Positions 1 to 10,311 of a stretch of DNA of 64,000 nucleotides are shown here, in pieces. Within the stretch, counting starts at the first letter, position 1, and each line of letters starts with the position of its first letter. This stretch comes from Closterium sp. NIES-65 (lineage: Eukaryota > Streptophyta > Zygnematophyceae > Desmidiales > Closteriaceae), in assembly GCA_948144175.1 (NCBI GenBank), contig CANXME010002307.1, positions 997,501 through 1,061,500 on the forward strand. Reading direction: 5' to 3'. The translations under genes were made by a program, and so were the position numbers. Below the pieces are notes generated by a model. The model made no database searches. It was not told the DNA's origin and saw nothing but the letters and a program-made list of their open reading frames with translations.

Positions 1-100
1 GCTAGGAGGGCCTTCTCGAGGAGGTCAACGGTGAGAGTGGTGGGGCGAACTGAGAGGAAGTGGTCCCTGACTACGCGAAGGGAGTCAGAGAGTCGGGTGA

Positions 101-607
101 CTATGTAGTAGAGGGTGATGTATATGGGGGGGGGGGGGGGGGGGGGTTCTTGGCGCAGAACTCAGCAGGAAGCGCAGCACGGTAGCGAGTGTCACTAGTG
201 CGGAGGTGCGTAATGAGGTCTGCAACTGTGGGGAAGGCAGCAAGGTCATGGAAGAGGTACGGTAGCATGAGGCGGCTCAGTGCAGCAGTGGCAGGTAAGG
301 AGTAGCGTGCAACTACAGCGTCGTACAAGGTCTGAGCACTCTTGTACTGGCTAAAGTGTGCACGCTCAGAGGTAGGCAGGTGGCGACGCACAGCAAGACG
401 TGCAGCAGCATCGCGTGTGGCCCACTGTGAGCAAACAGTGGCGTCAGCATCAGCAGCAGGGGCAGGAGAGGCACCAGAGGTGAGGTCAAAGAGGGAGAGA
501 CCGTCTGCCCTATCGCACTGTAAGAAAAGCTGTAGGACATCTACCCAGACGTCAAAGTCAATGGCCCGACCCTCTGCGTCGAAGGCGAGGACACTAGGGG
601 TAGCCAT
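101..607 (-). CDS. gag: Gag N-terminal part (UBN2-type copia Gag) of element A
   Basis: The start at 607 gives MATPSVLAFDAEG, the same start context as element K at 58125 and element H at 20565. The reading covers the N-terminal helical part of a copia Gag (UBN2/Retrotran_gag type). Conserved features are DVWVDVLQLFLQ near residue 20, YDAVVARYS near 95 and LITHLRTSDTRYRAALP near 130. The product would be the capsid precursor that assembles cytoplasmic virus-like particles. A run of about 20 G in the plus strand at 127-146 marks the C-terminal end of the visible frame. The rest of gag and all of pol lie beyond the left edge. Confidence 0.8.
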   Translation of the reverse strand: MATPSVLAFDAEGRAIDFDVWVDVLQLFLQCDRADGLSLFDLTSGASPAPAADADATVCSQWATRDAAARLAVRRHLPTSERAHFSQYKSAQTLYDAVVARYSLPATAALSRLMLPYLFHDLAAFPTVADLITHLRTSDTRYRAALPAEFCAKNPPPPPPPYTSPSTT

Positions 608-619
608 GACAGCAGTAGA

Positions 620-1380
620 CTAGCAGCGCAAACAGTAGGGTAAGGGCAGTGCAGTGGTAGAGGCGCTGCTCTTACCGGACAGGGCGGCTCGGGCGGCTCG
701 GCAGCAACTGCGGCTCGGCAACTCGGCGGCTCGGGCGGCTCGGCGGCTTGGACGGCACGGGCTGCTCGGGCGGCTCGGCGAATCGGCGGCTCGGGCGGCT
801 CGGCGGTCGGCTGCTGGGCGGCTCGGCGGCTTGGCTGCTCGGCTGCTGGGCGGCTCGGCGGCTGGTGTGGCTGGTGACGGCCGCGGTAGCAGTTGTAGGA
901 GCTGTGGCGACTGCTGCTGCAGAGATTGCGGTGGCTGCTGCCTCACGGACGGCGGCGGCCGGCCGCTAGGGGCCGCGAAGTGCGGCGGAGGGGCTGTGAA
1001 GGGCGGCACGAGGGGCCGCCGAGGGCGGCGACGGGCCGTGAAGAGGCTGCGGAAGGTGGCTCGAGGGGCCGCGAGGGGGCCGTAAGGGGCCGAAGGGCGG
1101 TGGGAGGAGGCCGTAAGGGCAGCGCGAGGGGCCGTAAGGGCAGCGCGACGGGCCGTAAGGGCGGAGCGACGGGCCGTAAGGGCAGCGCGACGGGCCGTAA
1201 GGGCGGCGCTAGGGGGCCGTGAGAGGGCCGCTAAGGGCGACGCGACGGGGCCGTGAGGGGCCTAGCAAGGGCGCAACGGTTGGGAGAGCACACGGGGCGC
1301 GACTCGGGCCGGAGCGAAGCGCGCTCCGGGCAGGAAAAAAATTCGTGGTGGTGGGCCCTAGGAATCGTTTCCACTAGGGA
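620..1380 (-). repeat. GC-rich minisatellite leader of element A
   Basis: This untranslated stretch between primer site and gag has two repeat zones: a GGCGGCTCGGGCGGCTCGGC-type repeat at about 670-860 and a GGGCCGTAAGGGC(A/G)GCGCGAC-type repeat at about 1080-1250. Open frames on both strands here come from the repeats and I do not consider them genes. The related elements H, K, L and M have leaders of the same kind but with different repeat units. Confidence 0.75.
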
Positions 1381-1395
1381 ACCTGCTCGATACCA

Positions 1396-1568
1396 TGAGA
1401 AGAAAGGAGGAATGAATGAACTATGAAACAGTTGGGTACAAGTACTAACCCTAATTGGGTTGTACCCCTTATGGGCTAGTACTAACCTAATTAGGGTTAG
1501 TACTATAAGGGTTATAGTACTAACCCCACTATACCCTACTCAAATGTGTAAGCTATAATGTTCTAACA
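1396..1568 (-). repeat. 5' LTR of element A (173 bp)
   Basis: In element sense it starts TGTTAGAACATT and ends TTCTTCTCA, matching the TGTCAGAACAT...TTTTCTCA LTRs of element K. It is about 37 bp longer than K's LTR because of an extra segment rich in TTAGTACT that forms a long inverted repeat (1497-1523). The primer binding site TGGTATCGAGCAGG follows directly at 1395 downwards. Confidence 0.85.
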
Positions 1569-2017
1569 GGCTGGTGGGCGCAGTCGTTGGCGTGGAGTCA
1601 ACCTGGGCGTCTGCGCTGTGCTCGTAATAAGGATGAGTGCACCAACCAGGTGCGCGCACCTGCAAAGCAGGTGCACCGTTGTCCAGTGGGTGCAATGCTG
1701 TGCAGCCGACTTGCTGCAGCGTTGGCACACCGTGGACTTGCAACGTTGGCAAGCCGCAACCTTGCTCTGCTGGAGCACGGTCGACCAAGTCGTGTTGGCA
1801 CGCGGTTGACCGTGCTGCTCTGGCAGTCGACCATCAGCCTTGCTATGTCTGATGTAGCCTTGCATGCCAACTTTGTTTGCTACCATCTTGAATCATTGTT
1901 GTCAACGTTCTCTTGTGAAACTCTTGCCAATTTGCTCCGTAAACTAGCAAGCAGAGATCACACCAGCACCCGTGCCTAGCCCATCGCCTAGCTTCCATTG
2001 TAGTTGTTATCTTTGCA
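1569..2017 (+). repeat. 5' LTR of element F (3' part only)
   Basis: GGCTGGTGGGCGCAGTCG at 1569 matches 14371 onward in F's 3' LTR. The two copies stay alignable through GTGCACCGTTGTCC and CCCGTGCCTAGCCC to an end in TTTGCA at 2017 (3' copy ends CCGCA at 14820). TGGTGCGGTGAG, the likely primer site, follows at 2018. The beginning of this LTR lies left of the inserted element A, outside the window. Confidence 0.8.
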
Positions 2018-2479
2018 TGGTGCGGTGAGAGTGGATGGCACACGAATTACGTTTCAGTATGGTCGACAAAGTGGTCAACTACCTATTGTATTCGAAGGCC
2101 GGCAGCTGTTCGGTAGTCACTATGGTAGGCGCCGTAGTAGATACGGGGGTGGTGGACACCCTGGAGGCATGGCTTGAGAACGCGAGGAGATGTCACGAGG
2201 CAAAGGAGTACGGCGACCTCAGCTGGGCAGTCGTCGAGGCTGGCATCTGCGCTGTGTGGGCGACAGAGCACCCTTCTTGGCCTTTCTCTCCTCGTCCGGT
2301 GAACACTGAGGGTGGCGTCGACGTGGGCGTCAACGCCGATGGTGGCCAAGTCAGCAGCAGTGCGGGAGGCACGTCGAGGCAGCGAGGTGTGATACACGCC
2401 GATGAAGTCGTCGGCGTTCAGGCGCGAGGAATGCGATCATCGGCGGCTGCAGGCTCCTTGCAGGGCGACGCTGCAGGAC

Positions 2480-3330
2480 GTTGAAGCGGATTATCGCCGA
2501 TGTCGGTAACCCACGTGACGGCGGGCGGGATTGCACCGAGCTACGACTACTTCAAGTTTATGCCAGACAGGATCTTGGTCACCTCACCGCTCGTCGGTCG
2601 ACCCAACTCACGTGGAAGGAGGTTGTTGAGCCTCAACTGGAGATGGCTGGGTTGATCAGCTTTGCTCGTGGCACCGTGGCGACGCCGGAGGACCTCGACT
2701 TGCGAGCACATTTTAGCGCCACGGAGCTGCTGACCTTCACGGTCATCATGCGGTGCTGCTCGCCGGCTGTGCAGATCGCCTTGAAATCTTGCAGGGAGTA
2801 CTTGGACGACGGCCACCGGGCGTGGAACTTCATCGAGTCAACGTACCAGGTCAACGACAACTTGTTCATCGCCCACCTCGAGGGACAGCTGACGCACCTG
2901 CGTATGGGCAACGAGGAGACGGCAACCGACTACTGCAACCAAGCTCGGCGAATTCTCGCCACCATAAGGATGGCCAACGCGCAATACTCGACGGCGCCGT
3001 ACATCACCCACATTATGCAGGGACTCCCGGGCAGCTACAACCTACTGAAGCAGCTGTCGATGGCGCCGAGCACGCGGGCGACACTCAACGAGGACACGTT
3101 GACCTCGTACATCTTGTAGGACAAGGTGATGCAGGAGGCCGAGCGGTCGCAGGAGCTCCTGGCACAGGTGAACTATGTCGCCCCGGCGAAGCAAGAAGGT
3201 CTCCTGGGGCAGCGCAGGGAGTCTGCCGGCGGTGATTGCAGTGGCTGGAAGCCGGCCAAAGAAGTCAACAAGAAGAAGTCGACCAAGGACAGCGGTCGAA
3301 GAGGAGGAAGTCGACGTCGGGAGTGCTAGC
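2480..3330 (+). pseudogene. gag: Gag region of element F
   Basis: Copia-type Gag. After a divergent N-terminal leader from 2035, the conserved UBN2-like core shows LDLRAHFSATELLTFTVIM, then HRAWNFIESTYQ, LEGQLTHLRMGNEETATDYCN and ITHIMQGLPGSYNLLKQLS. These are the usual landmarks of the helical capsid region. A basic, lysine-rich tail at about 3240-3325 leads towards the nucleocapsid part, where element C inserted (CTAGC duplicated at 3326-3330 and 9734-9738). The region belongs to a decayed element. Confidence 0.75.
3326..3330. repeat. Target site duplication of element C (left copy, CTAGC)
   Basis: CTAGC precedes the TGTTAGAG terminus at 3331 and is repeated at 9734-9738 after the terminus CATAACA. 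A 5-bp duplication is normal for copia integrase. Confidence 0.9.
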
Positions 3331-4174
3331 TGTTAGAGACTAAGGACGGAGTCTATGAAGATTAGGTGCCTAAATTTCTCAAAATCGTTGGTCTCTATTT
3401 CTGGACAGAATAGTCGATCTCACAAGAAACGCCGTCGACGAAAAGTTCACAGTCAAAACTTCACCAAACTCAACTATCATGTAGCCCTAGTCCGTGGCTA
3501 CAATTCCCAATTTGAATCGTATCAAGAGGTGAAGTAAATCTTGACTTATCAATTTCGGCGCACAAGGGGGGTATGCTGCCATAAGAACTTAACTCAATCA
3601 CAAGAGTCTCACACAAGTTCACACAAGAGAATTAGAGTAGCACTAAACCAGGTGGAAGGGATGAGGAGGACGAGAGGGAAGGTCCCAAGAGAGTCCCCAA
3701 CCAAGGAAACCCCATGCCACAAAATTCCCTTCCCCATAGGCAACCCAACTTTGACCTTTGTCACTATCCCAACCTCCACAATCCACCTCAACCCAACTTG
3801 CCAACCTGGTTTGGCACCTCCCAACCACTTGGCAGCATCTATAGTGATGTTGACGAATTTCCCAACCCCCAAAAGTCTATACCTTTTATGGAGTCAGCCC
3901 CACAACTTCCCATAGTCACCACAACCAAATGTCAAAAGTATACGAGCTTCCAGCATTCGTGCTCCAATTGAAGCGATACTTGGTTCGTCGGAAAGCTCTC
4001 GAGCAGAGGAGTCACTTCAGATATCTGCTCAAGCCAAATTACATTCACACACACTCAGAAAAACCAAACCACATCAAACACAAATTCTTGCACACGCTCA
4101 CACCACGCATGCAACGCACGAACATGTGATGGGAGGCAGACAAACGTGAATGCAAGTGATAGCATCACATAACA
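3331..4174 (-). repeat. 3' LTR of element C (844 bp)
   Basis: Plus-strand ends are TGTTAGAGACTAAGG and CATCACATAACA. It is matched along its length by 8868-9733. The sequence next to it inside the element (4175-4193) is AACTCCCCCTCTGGCTGCC, a polypurine tract on the minus strand. Confidence 0.92.
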
Positions 4175-4231
4175 AACTCCCCCTCTGGCTGCCTACCATC
4201 ATCCCACATGCCATAGCTCAATCATGCACCC

Positions 4232-5155
4232 TCAATGCACACTCATCGCAGCAAGCTTCATGCCCTTCCAATGCTCAGATTCAGCCAGGCGCTTGGTGAG
4301 AATGTCAGCCGCCTGCTGATGGGTCTTCACAATCTCCAGTCGCACCTCCTTGCCCAGGAGCCTCCTCACCCAGTGCCACTTGGGCATGATGTGCTTTGTC
4401 AGCCCATGAAGGCAGGCGTTCTTGGCAAGCTTCACTGCCGACTCATTGCCAATCTCCTCCAACAAACGCCTCAGCCACACCACCTCCTTTGCCCCATGAT
4501 GTTGGGCCATGTACTCTGTCTCACACGAGGACTGCCCCACCTCGTTCTGCTTCTTGCTGCGCCAGCTTACTGCACCACCTCCAAACAGGCACATATAGCC
4601 TCCAATGCTGGTGCCATCCGCCTTCACAGAGTTGAAGCTAGCGTCAGTGTAGCAAGTCAAGAGCATCTCCCCCTTGCTCAAATCAGTTGCACCCCTCTGC
4701 AGCCTCTGTCTCACAGCACTGTACTCCAAACCCACTGATGCCGTTGCACTCACATAGCAGACCAACCTCTTGGCCGCTTCCAGCTGCTCTTGACTGGGGC
4801 GTGAAACCATACTGGCAAGCCTGGATGTCGCAAAGGCAATGTCAGGCCGTGTGTGGTTAGCCGCATGGTCGAGTGCCCCAACCATGGAATGAAAAAGTTT
4901 CGTGTCACTCTCACCCACCACCTCCTCATCAGCACAGGGCTCTACAGTGAACCCCGAAGGCAGTGGGGTGGCTGGCTTTCCTCCATCTTGCAGCCCATAC
5001 TTCTCAGCCAGCCCCTCATAATACTTTCTCTTGTGCAACCTCAACACTCCCTTGTCAAGGTCCCTCTCCACATGCATCCCCAAATAGTACTTCACGTCTC
5101 CCATCTTGGAGCACCTAAACTGCATCTCAAGCATCTCTTCCACACGCTCAATCAT
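4232..5155 (-). CDS. pol: Reverse transcriptase C-terminus and RNase H of element C
   Basis: A 307-codon open reading on the minus strand. It begins in the RT thumb (QFRCSKMGDVKYYLGMHVER), continues through the connection (FHSMVGALDHAANHTRPDIAFA) and reaches copia RNase H. There the acidic residues lie in LTCYTDASF, SSCETEYMA and the region before KHIMPKWHWVRR, followed by ADILTKRLAESEHWKGM at the C-terminus. RNase H removes template RNA during cDNA synthesis in the particle. The polypurine tract and 3' LTR follow within about 60 bases, as is usual for copia. Confidence 0.85.
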   Translation of the reverse strand: MIERVEEMLEMQFRCSKMGDVKYYLGMHVERDLDKGVLRLHKRKYYEGLAEKYGLQDGGKPATPLPSGFTVEPCADEEVVGESDTKLFHSMVGALDHAANHTRPDIAFATSRLASMVSRPSQEQLEAAKRLVCYVSATASVGLEYSAVRQRLQRGATDLSKGEMLLTCYTDASFNSVKADGTSIGGYMCLFGGGAVSWRSKKQNEVGQSSCETEYMAQHHGAKEVVWLRRLLEEIGNESAVKLAKNACLHGLTKHIMPKWHWVRRLLGKEVRLEIVKTHQQAADILTKRLAESEHWKGMKLAAMSVH

Positions 5156-5159
5156 TGCA

Positions 5160-6307
5160 GACGACTCAGATTAGAGCAGGATGTTGTCCACATACACCAG
5201 GAGCATGAGAAACTGCTCCTTCTCTTGCAGCAGGAACAAGCTGTGATCACACTCACTCTTCTTGAAACCCCCAGCCAGCAGAGTCTCCTCTAACTTGTGG
5301 TACCATGCACGAGGAGCCTACTTCAGGCCATAGATGGCCTTCTTCAGCCTGCACACCCTGCCGCTCCCATCATCCAAACCCTCAGGCTGTAACATGTACA
5401 GCTCCTCCAGGATGATCCCATTGAGGAAGGCGGTGGTGATGTCCATCTGCTTCACCCGCCATCCACAGTTTGCTGCCATTCCCAATGACACCCGCAGTAT
5501 TGTGCCTTTCCCCACAGGAGCATAGAGCTCGTTGAAGTCCTTTCCCTTTGTCTGCTGAAACCCCTTAGCCACAAGCCTTGACTTGTAGCGCGTCAGCGCC
5601 CCATCAGGTCCGTACTTGTGCCTGGAAATCAGCTTAGAAGAAATGGCCTTCTTCCCAGGTGGCAGCTCACACAGCTCCCGCGTCTCACTCTCCAGCAGAG
5701 AATCATACTCCTCCTTCATACTCTGCTTCCACTTTTCAGCATCGGGCCCGCTCAATGCCTCAGCTAGCGTCTTGGGCTTAGGGACGGCTGCCCAGTAGCA
5801 GTGTGCTATCTCATCCTCATCACACTGCTCAGCCACACTCCCAGCCCTTACCACCTTTGGCTTGCCAAAGCTCGGATAGGTCAGCCGGTTAGGAGGGCGC
5901 ACATCCCTCCTAGGACGGTCAGCCGGACGTGCGGCACCTTGTGGAGCACCTTGCTGCTGCTGCGGCTGCTGCTGCTGCTGCTCCTCCACCTCAGGTTCTC
6001 CCCCATCCTCAGTAACCCCAGAGATCTCATTCTCAGAGACAGATTCCTGCACTTGCCTCGAAGGCCGCTGCACCTCATCGGCCTCAATGATCAGCGGTGT
6101 AGCAGGAAGCTTCTGCTGCTGCTGCTTCCACTCCTTGTAGTACAAGGACTCGAGGAACTTCACATCCCTCGACACAGTCAGCTGCTGGCTGGTCAAGTCC
6201 CAAATCAGCCAGCCCTTGTGATCCTTAGCAAGCCCCAAGTGCACACCCCATCTCCCAAAAGCTTCCGGTTTTCCCCTCTTTTCCTTAGGCACATGAAACA
6301 CCACCAT
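5160..6307 (-). pseudogene. pol: Integrase-RT linker and reverse transcriptase core of element C
   Basis: In element sense this starts with the integrase C-terminal part (FGRWGVHLGLAKDHKGWLIWD), then a glutamine-rich linker (poly-Q at about 5950-5990). RT follows, with RHKYGPDGALTRYKSRLVAKGFQ, FNELYAPVGKGTILRVSLGMAA, QMDITTAFLNG and RVCRLKKAIYGLK. The YVD catalytic segment lies at about 5185-5210. RT copies element RNA into DNA, primed by initiator tRNA-Met. The region is part of an element with a few breaks. Confidence 0.8.
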
Positions 6308-6309
6308 AA

Positions 6310-7330
6310 AGGCCGAAGGCTCTCAGCATGTTGACTGCTGGTGCACTCCCATACCACTTGGTGTAGGGGACCCACTGCTTGTCCCCCACAGTCGCCATCA
6401 CCTTGTTCTTCACAAGGGCGACCTGCCGCAGTGTAGTCACCCAAAACGGATCCGGCCGCCCTGCACGTCCAAGGAGAGTGCGAGCACCTTCCTGGAGGGT
6501 CTGGTTGAACCGCTCAGCCACGCCGTTCTGCTGAGGGTTGTAGGGCACTGTGAGCTGATGCTGGATCCCCTTCTTCTTCAGCACCGCCTCAAAATCAGCG
6601 CCAATGAATTCTCCTCCGTTGTCGGTGCGGATCACCTTCACCTTATGACCACTCTCCCTTTGAGCTCTCGGCATCCACTCCTTGAGAATAGCCGCTGCCA
6701 CCTCCCCCTTCGTCTTGAGAGGGTACACCCACACCGCACGCGTATGGTCGTCCACAATGGTCAGGAAATAGCGGCTGCCCAAGAGAGAAAGGGCCCTCGT
6801 AGGCCCCACCACATCCATGTGCACAAGCGCGAGTGGTGCTTTGGCTGGTCTTGTGCAGCTGCTGAAGGGAAACTTGGTGAATTTAGTCTCAAGGCAAGTT
6901 GGGCAGCTCCTAATCTCCTTCACAGCCCCCTTCACCTCCAACCCCTTCAAGCTCCCATCCTTCACCAACTTCTGCAGCATCGGAATGTTAATGTTACACA
7001 ACCTCTCGTGCCACGTCTCCCAATCGGCATCACCATTCTCAGATGAAGCCTTTGCCCATGCAGCGGTCGCATCCACACCAGCAAACACCTCACCATGTGG
7101 CTGCTGTGGCTGGTGCACCTTCTTGACTGCATCCAAGGCCCCATCAATTGGTGCAGTCTCCTCTCTTCCTACAGATGCCTTAGCCGTTGCTGCAGCCGCT
7201 GCCGTTGCTGGCGGTTTCCCATTCCAAGGGATGATGGGCAGCTGCCATAGGTCCTTGATGCAGCTGCTCTTCTCCTCCAAATCCCACAACAGCAACTTCC
7301 CAAGCTTTGCACGGCAGCTGGTTGGGCCGA
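6310..7330 (-). CDS. pol: Integrase (pre-integrase zinc domain plus rve core) of element C
   Basis: The minus-strand reading has the GAG-pre-integrase domain: TWHERLCNINIPMLQKLVKDG, then CPTCLETKFTKFPF. The rve catalytic core follows, with its first acidic residue in LVHMDVVGPT, the second in IRTDNGGEF and the glutamate in PQQNGVAERFNQT. That is a D,D-35-E arrangement typical of copia integrases, which insert cDNA with 5-bp target duplications such as those seen around C. The reading is open over most of its length. Confidence 0.88.
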
Positions 7331-7333
7331 AAG

Positions 7334-7777
7334 TCACTTTGGCCTTGCTTTTCTGCAGCCGGCGCACAGAGAGGAGGTTAGCGGACAAACCTTCAACCAA
7401 CAGCACATTCCCCAGCCCCACAAGCCCCCATTAGCTCCCATTACCTTGGCATTCCCCACACCAATCACAGGGAGCAAGGCACCTGAAGCGGCAGCCACAA
7501 ACTTTATCTTCCCAGGGGGCTTTACCTCGTCAAGCAAATCTGCCCGTGGGGTCATGTGACTTGTGCAAACTGAATCTATCACCCAGTGGGTGAGGGGGTG
7601 CATAACAACCTTCCCAACTGAACCCACATCACCCCTACTCCCTTGCACATCCTCAACCATGAGGAACATCCCAGGGTCGGCTTTACCTTGTGCACCATCT
7701 CCTTGTGCACCTGAACCTTGCACAGCACCACCTCGTGCACGTTCACCATAGGTGGCTTCATGCTCGGAGGCGCCCAT
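7334..7777 (-). CDS. pol: Aspartic protease region of element C
   Basis: The protease active-site context is HWVIDSVCTSHMTPRADLLDEV, the copia retropepsin region that in element G reads HWVIDTGAFMTMTNREDLLDEV. It is followed by KFVAAASGALLPVIGVGNAKV and the flap-to-C-terminal segment. The protease matures Gag-Pol in the particle. It directly follows the Gag zinc knuckle. Confidence 0.75.
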   Translation of the reverse strand: MGASEHEATYGERARGGAVQGSGAQGDGAQGKADPGMFLMVEDVQGSRGDVGSVGKVVMHPLTHWVIDSVCTSHMTPRADLLDEVKPPGKIKFVAAASGALLPVIGVGNAKVMGANGGLWGWGMCCWLKVCPLTSSLCAGCRKARPK

Positions 7778-8631
7778 CCCTCAGGCCGGCTGAAACACTT
7801 GAACCATGGGTGTCCAGCCTTCTTGCAGTACCAGCACGCACCCTCCATTCGGGTGCTCCCCCTACCACCAGAGCTCCCATGCCCCTCATTGTAGTCACCT
7901 CGGCCTCTCCCTCTGCCAAAGCCTCTCCCACGGCCTCAGCCTCTCCCTCCCCCTCTTCCTCCGCTGTCTCCTGCAGCTCCATTCCCCTCAGCAGTTTTGT
8001 TGGCAACACCACCTCCCGTGTGGCGCCTGCGGAAGTCCTCCTGCAGAATCTGCTGCCGTAGCCACTCACGCGTCCATTTGTCCTGCTGAACGTTGAGGGT
8101 GGGGATGAGGTTCTCCCACGACTTGTCTAGCACCGAGATGATCTTGGTGCACTGTTGCATATGCGATACTTCGCTGCCCGCCGCTGCCATCCTTGCATAG
8201 GTGTCCTTGATCTTGTCAAAGACCTGTTTCACATCATCTCCCGGTTTCATGGAGAGGGAAGCCAACTCCTTCTCCAACACAATCACCATCGGCAGTGTGT
8301 TGGGCTGAATCACGTCGCGTAGCAGCTTCCATGCCTTCGGTCCGGAATCATCCAACTCCACCAAATCCTTGATGTGCTAGAACATGTCGTTGTTGACCGA
8401 TTGGAGGATGAGGTCGTACAGCACCGCGCTCTTCTCAATCCATCGATCGCAGGCATCTCCTTCCCCCGGCATCTTCTCCTCTCCCATTGCAATTTTCAGC
8501 AGCTTGTAGCGCTTGAAGGTGCTCCGCATCCGCCCGCTCCATTCCTCATAGTTGGAGCCATCCAAAGCTTCGATCTTGGATGGTGGCGGTTCACTCCTCT
8601 TCTCAGCTGCATCTACACTCCCTTGATTCAT
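7758..8631 (-). pseudogene. gag: Gag with CCHC zinc knuckle of element C
   Basis: The start at 8631 gives MNQGSVDAAEKRSEPPPSKIEALDG and lies about 220 bases inside the primer site. Core motifs are LDGSNYEEWSGRM near residue 25, AWKLLRDVIQP and MQQCTKIISVLDKSWENLIPTL, all normal for copia UBN2 Gag. The C-terminal nucleocapsid has a CCHC knuckle, CWYCKKAGHPWFKC (about 7806-7847), of the standard C-x2-C-x4-H-x4-C spacing. A glycine/glutamate-rich spacer precedes it. Confidence 0.78.
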
Positions 8632-8849
8632 CTCCTCTGCTCTCAGTTAGAGGTTTCAGCTCCCTCCATTGCTGGTCACAATGTAGATCCACACAATCTT
8701 CACAAGTGTCGGCGCCAACAAAATTTTGGCAGAGTTTCCCCTTAGCGGAAGTCACATCCAACCTCTAGAACTCCACTTAGGCACGCCCACAGGCCATGGT
8801 GGGTCTAGGAGGGTCTTCACACTTCAGTAGAATCTCCACAAAGTCCTTC

Positions 8850-8867
8850 ATCAGCTCTGATACCACT
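8850..8867 (-). other. Primer binding site of element C
   Basis: The reverse complement reads AAGTGGTATCAGAGCTGA, containing TGGTATCAGAGC. This is complementary to the 3' end of initiator tRNA-Met and is the standard copia primer site. It lies directly inside the 5' LTR. Confidence 0.9.
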
Positions 8868-9733
8868 TGTTAGAGACTAAGGGCGGAGTCTATGAAGATT
8901 AGGTGCCTAAATTTCTCAAAATCGTTGGTCTCAATTTCTGGACAGAATAGTCGCGCTCACAAGAAACGCCGTCGACAAAACGTTCATGGTCAAAACTTCA
9001 CCAAACTCATATATGATGTAGCCCTAGTCCGTGGATACAATTCCCAATTTGAATCATATCAAGAGGTGAAGTAAATCTCGACTTATCAATTTCGGCACAC
9101 AGGGGGGTATGCTGCTATGAGAACTTAACTCAATAATAAGAGTCTCACAATTTTACACAAGAAAGTTGGAGTAGCAAGAAACCAGGTGGGAGGGAAGAGG
9201 AGAACGAGAGGGAAGGTACCAAGGAGTCCCCAACCAAAGGAAACTCCATGCCACATAGTTCCCTTCCCCATAGGCAACCCAACTTTGACCTTTGTCAATA
9301 TCCCAACCTCCACAATCCACCTCAACCGAACTTGGCCACAAATGCCAATCTGTTTTGGCTTCTCCCAACCATTTGGTAGCATCTACAGTGATGGGGACGA
9401 ATTTCCCAACCCCCAAAAGTCTGTAACTCATATAGAGTCAACCCCACAACTTCCCATAATCACCACAACCAAATATCAAAAGCATACGAACTTCCAACGT
9501 TCGTAACTTTCTTGTTCGTGCTCCGATCGAAGCGATACTTGGTTCGTCGGAAAGCTCTTGAGCAGAGGAGTCACTTCAGATATCTGCTCAAGCCAAATTA
9601 CATTCACACACACTCAGAAAAACCAAACCACATCAAACACAAATTCTTGCACACGCTCACACCCCGCATGCAAAGCACGAACATGTGATGGGAGGCAAAC
9701 AGACATGAATGCAAGTGATAGCATCACATAACA
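8868..9733 (-). repeat. 5' LTR of element C (866 bp)
   Basis: It pairs with 3331-4174. The copies share termini TGTTAGAGACTAAGG and GCATCACATAACA. The scattered substitutions (about 7 percent in the first 175 bases) and small indels date the insertion as moderately old. Confidence 0.92.
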
Positions 9734-9738
9734 CTAGC
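9734..9738. repeat. Target site duplication of element C (right copy, CTAGC)
   Basis: Second copy of CTAGC, directly after the LTR terminus at 9733. F coding sequence resumes here. Confidence 0.9.
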
Positions 9739-9951
9739 TGTGTAGCGACCCCGACCACCGCTCTTTTGAGTGCCCCGACCGCAGCGACTCAGACGACAAT
9801 GACGCCAAGGGGGGCCGTGGAAGGTCTGGCAGCCGTGGTCCTCGTCGAGGAGGAAACAAACCGCGTTAGGAGAAGCAGTCGACCACGTTAGCCTCGCGAA
9901 GGAGGCCGACTCCTCTTCTGGCGGCAAAGGGCGAGACGACAAGGAGGCGTC

Positions 9952-10296
9952 GTGCTCATTGGTCGGCGTGGTGGAGGCGACCGTCTCGCTGGCGAGGACT
10001 TCGAGGCGGTGGCGGCAGCTATGCAGGCAAACCCGGCGGTAATCTTACTCGATAGCGGTTGCTCGCACCACCTGATGGGGACGAAGGAGGTCTTCGTCGA
10101 TCTGGAGCCGTGCGGTGACGTGAAGCACGTGCGCGGCTTCAATGGGGCACTGCAGGACGTACAGGGCCGCGGCACTGTCGCTCTGAAAGGGGGGGCCGGG
10201 AAGCAGGTGCTCATCCTCGACGTGCTCTACGTCCCGCGCGTGCGCGCGAATCTACTTTCTCCCGGCCAGCTGAAAAAAAATGGCGTGAAGTTGTAG
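9952..10296 (+). CDS. pol: Aspartic protease region of element F
   Basis: Copia retropepsin: the active site is VILLDSGCSHHLMG at about 10040-10080, followed by LEPCGDVKHVRGFNG, GRGTVALKGGAGKQVLILDVLYVP and RANLLSPGQLKKNG. This is the usual copia run from DSG to the LLS motif. Its role is Gag-Pol processing. It follows the nucleocapsid remnant that restarts after element C. Confidence 0.82.
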   Translation: MLIGRRGGGDRLAGEDFEAVAAAMQANPAVILLDSGCSHHLMGTKEVFVDLEPCGDVKHVRGFNGALQDVQGRGTVALKGGAGKQVLILDVLYVPRVRANLLSPGQLKKNGVKL

Positions 10297-10311
10297 GAGA
10301 ATGGCGACGAG

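Larger units (their letters stand above)
1..1568 (-). mobile_element. Element A: 5' end of a Ty1/copia retrotransposon (short-LTR clade), cut by the window edge
   Basis: Read on the minus strand this runs 5' LTR (1396-1568), primer site, GC-rich leader (about 620-1380) and the start of gag (607 down to 101 and beyond). The gag is nearly the same protein as that of element K at 58125 on the plus strand, so the two are one subfamily in opposite orientation. The element entered the 5' LTR of element F: F-LTR sequence starts at 1569 exactly where A's LTR ends, and the matching base in F's other LTR is about 14371. The target duplication cannot be tested because A's other end lies outside the window. 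Only the 5' fifth is visible and it shows few breaks. Confidence 0.88.
3331..9733 (-). mobile_element. Element C: nearly full-length Ty1/copia retrotransposon with about 850-bp LTRs
   Basis: It is 6.4 kb long and lies on the minus strand inside F's Gag region. Order in its own sense: 5' LTR (8868-9733), primer site complementary to initiator tRNA-Met (8850-8867), gag, zinc knuckle, protease, integrase, reverse transcriptase, RNase H, polypurine tract (about 4175-4193), 3' LTR (3331-4174). It is flanked by CTAGC on both sides. Its Gag knuckle and LLDEV protease context resemble element G, so C and G belong to one broad lineage. The LTRs differ at roughly 7 percent of compared positions plus indels, making it older than K and M. 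All domains are present; it shows only a few breaks. Confidence 0.92.

Noticed and set aside
1441-1530. Telomeric repeat (TTAGGG/TTTAGGG-like copies)
   Set aside because: Copies are few, irregular and contained in the LTR of element A; there is no tandem array.
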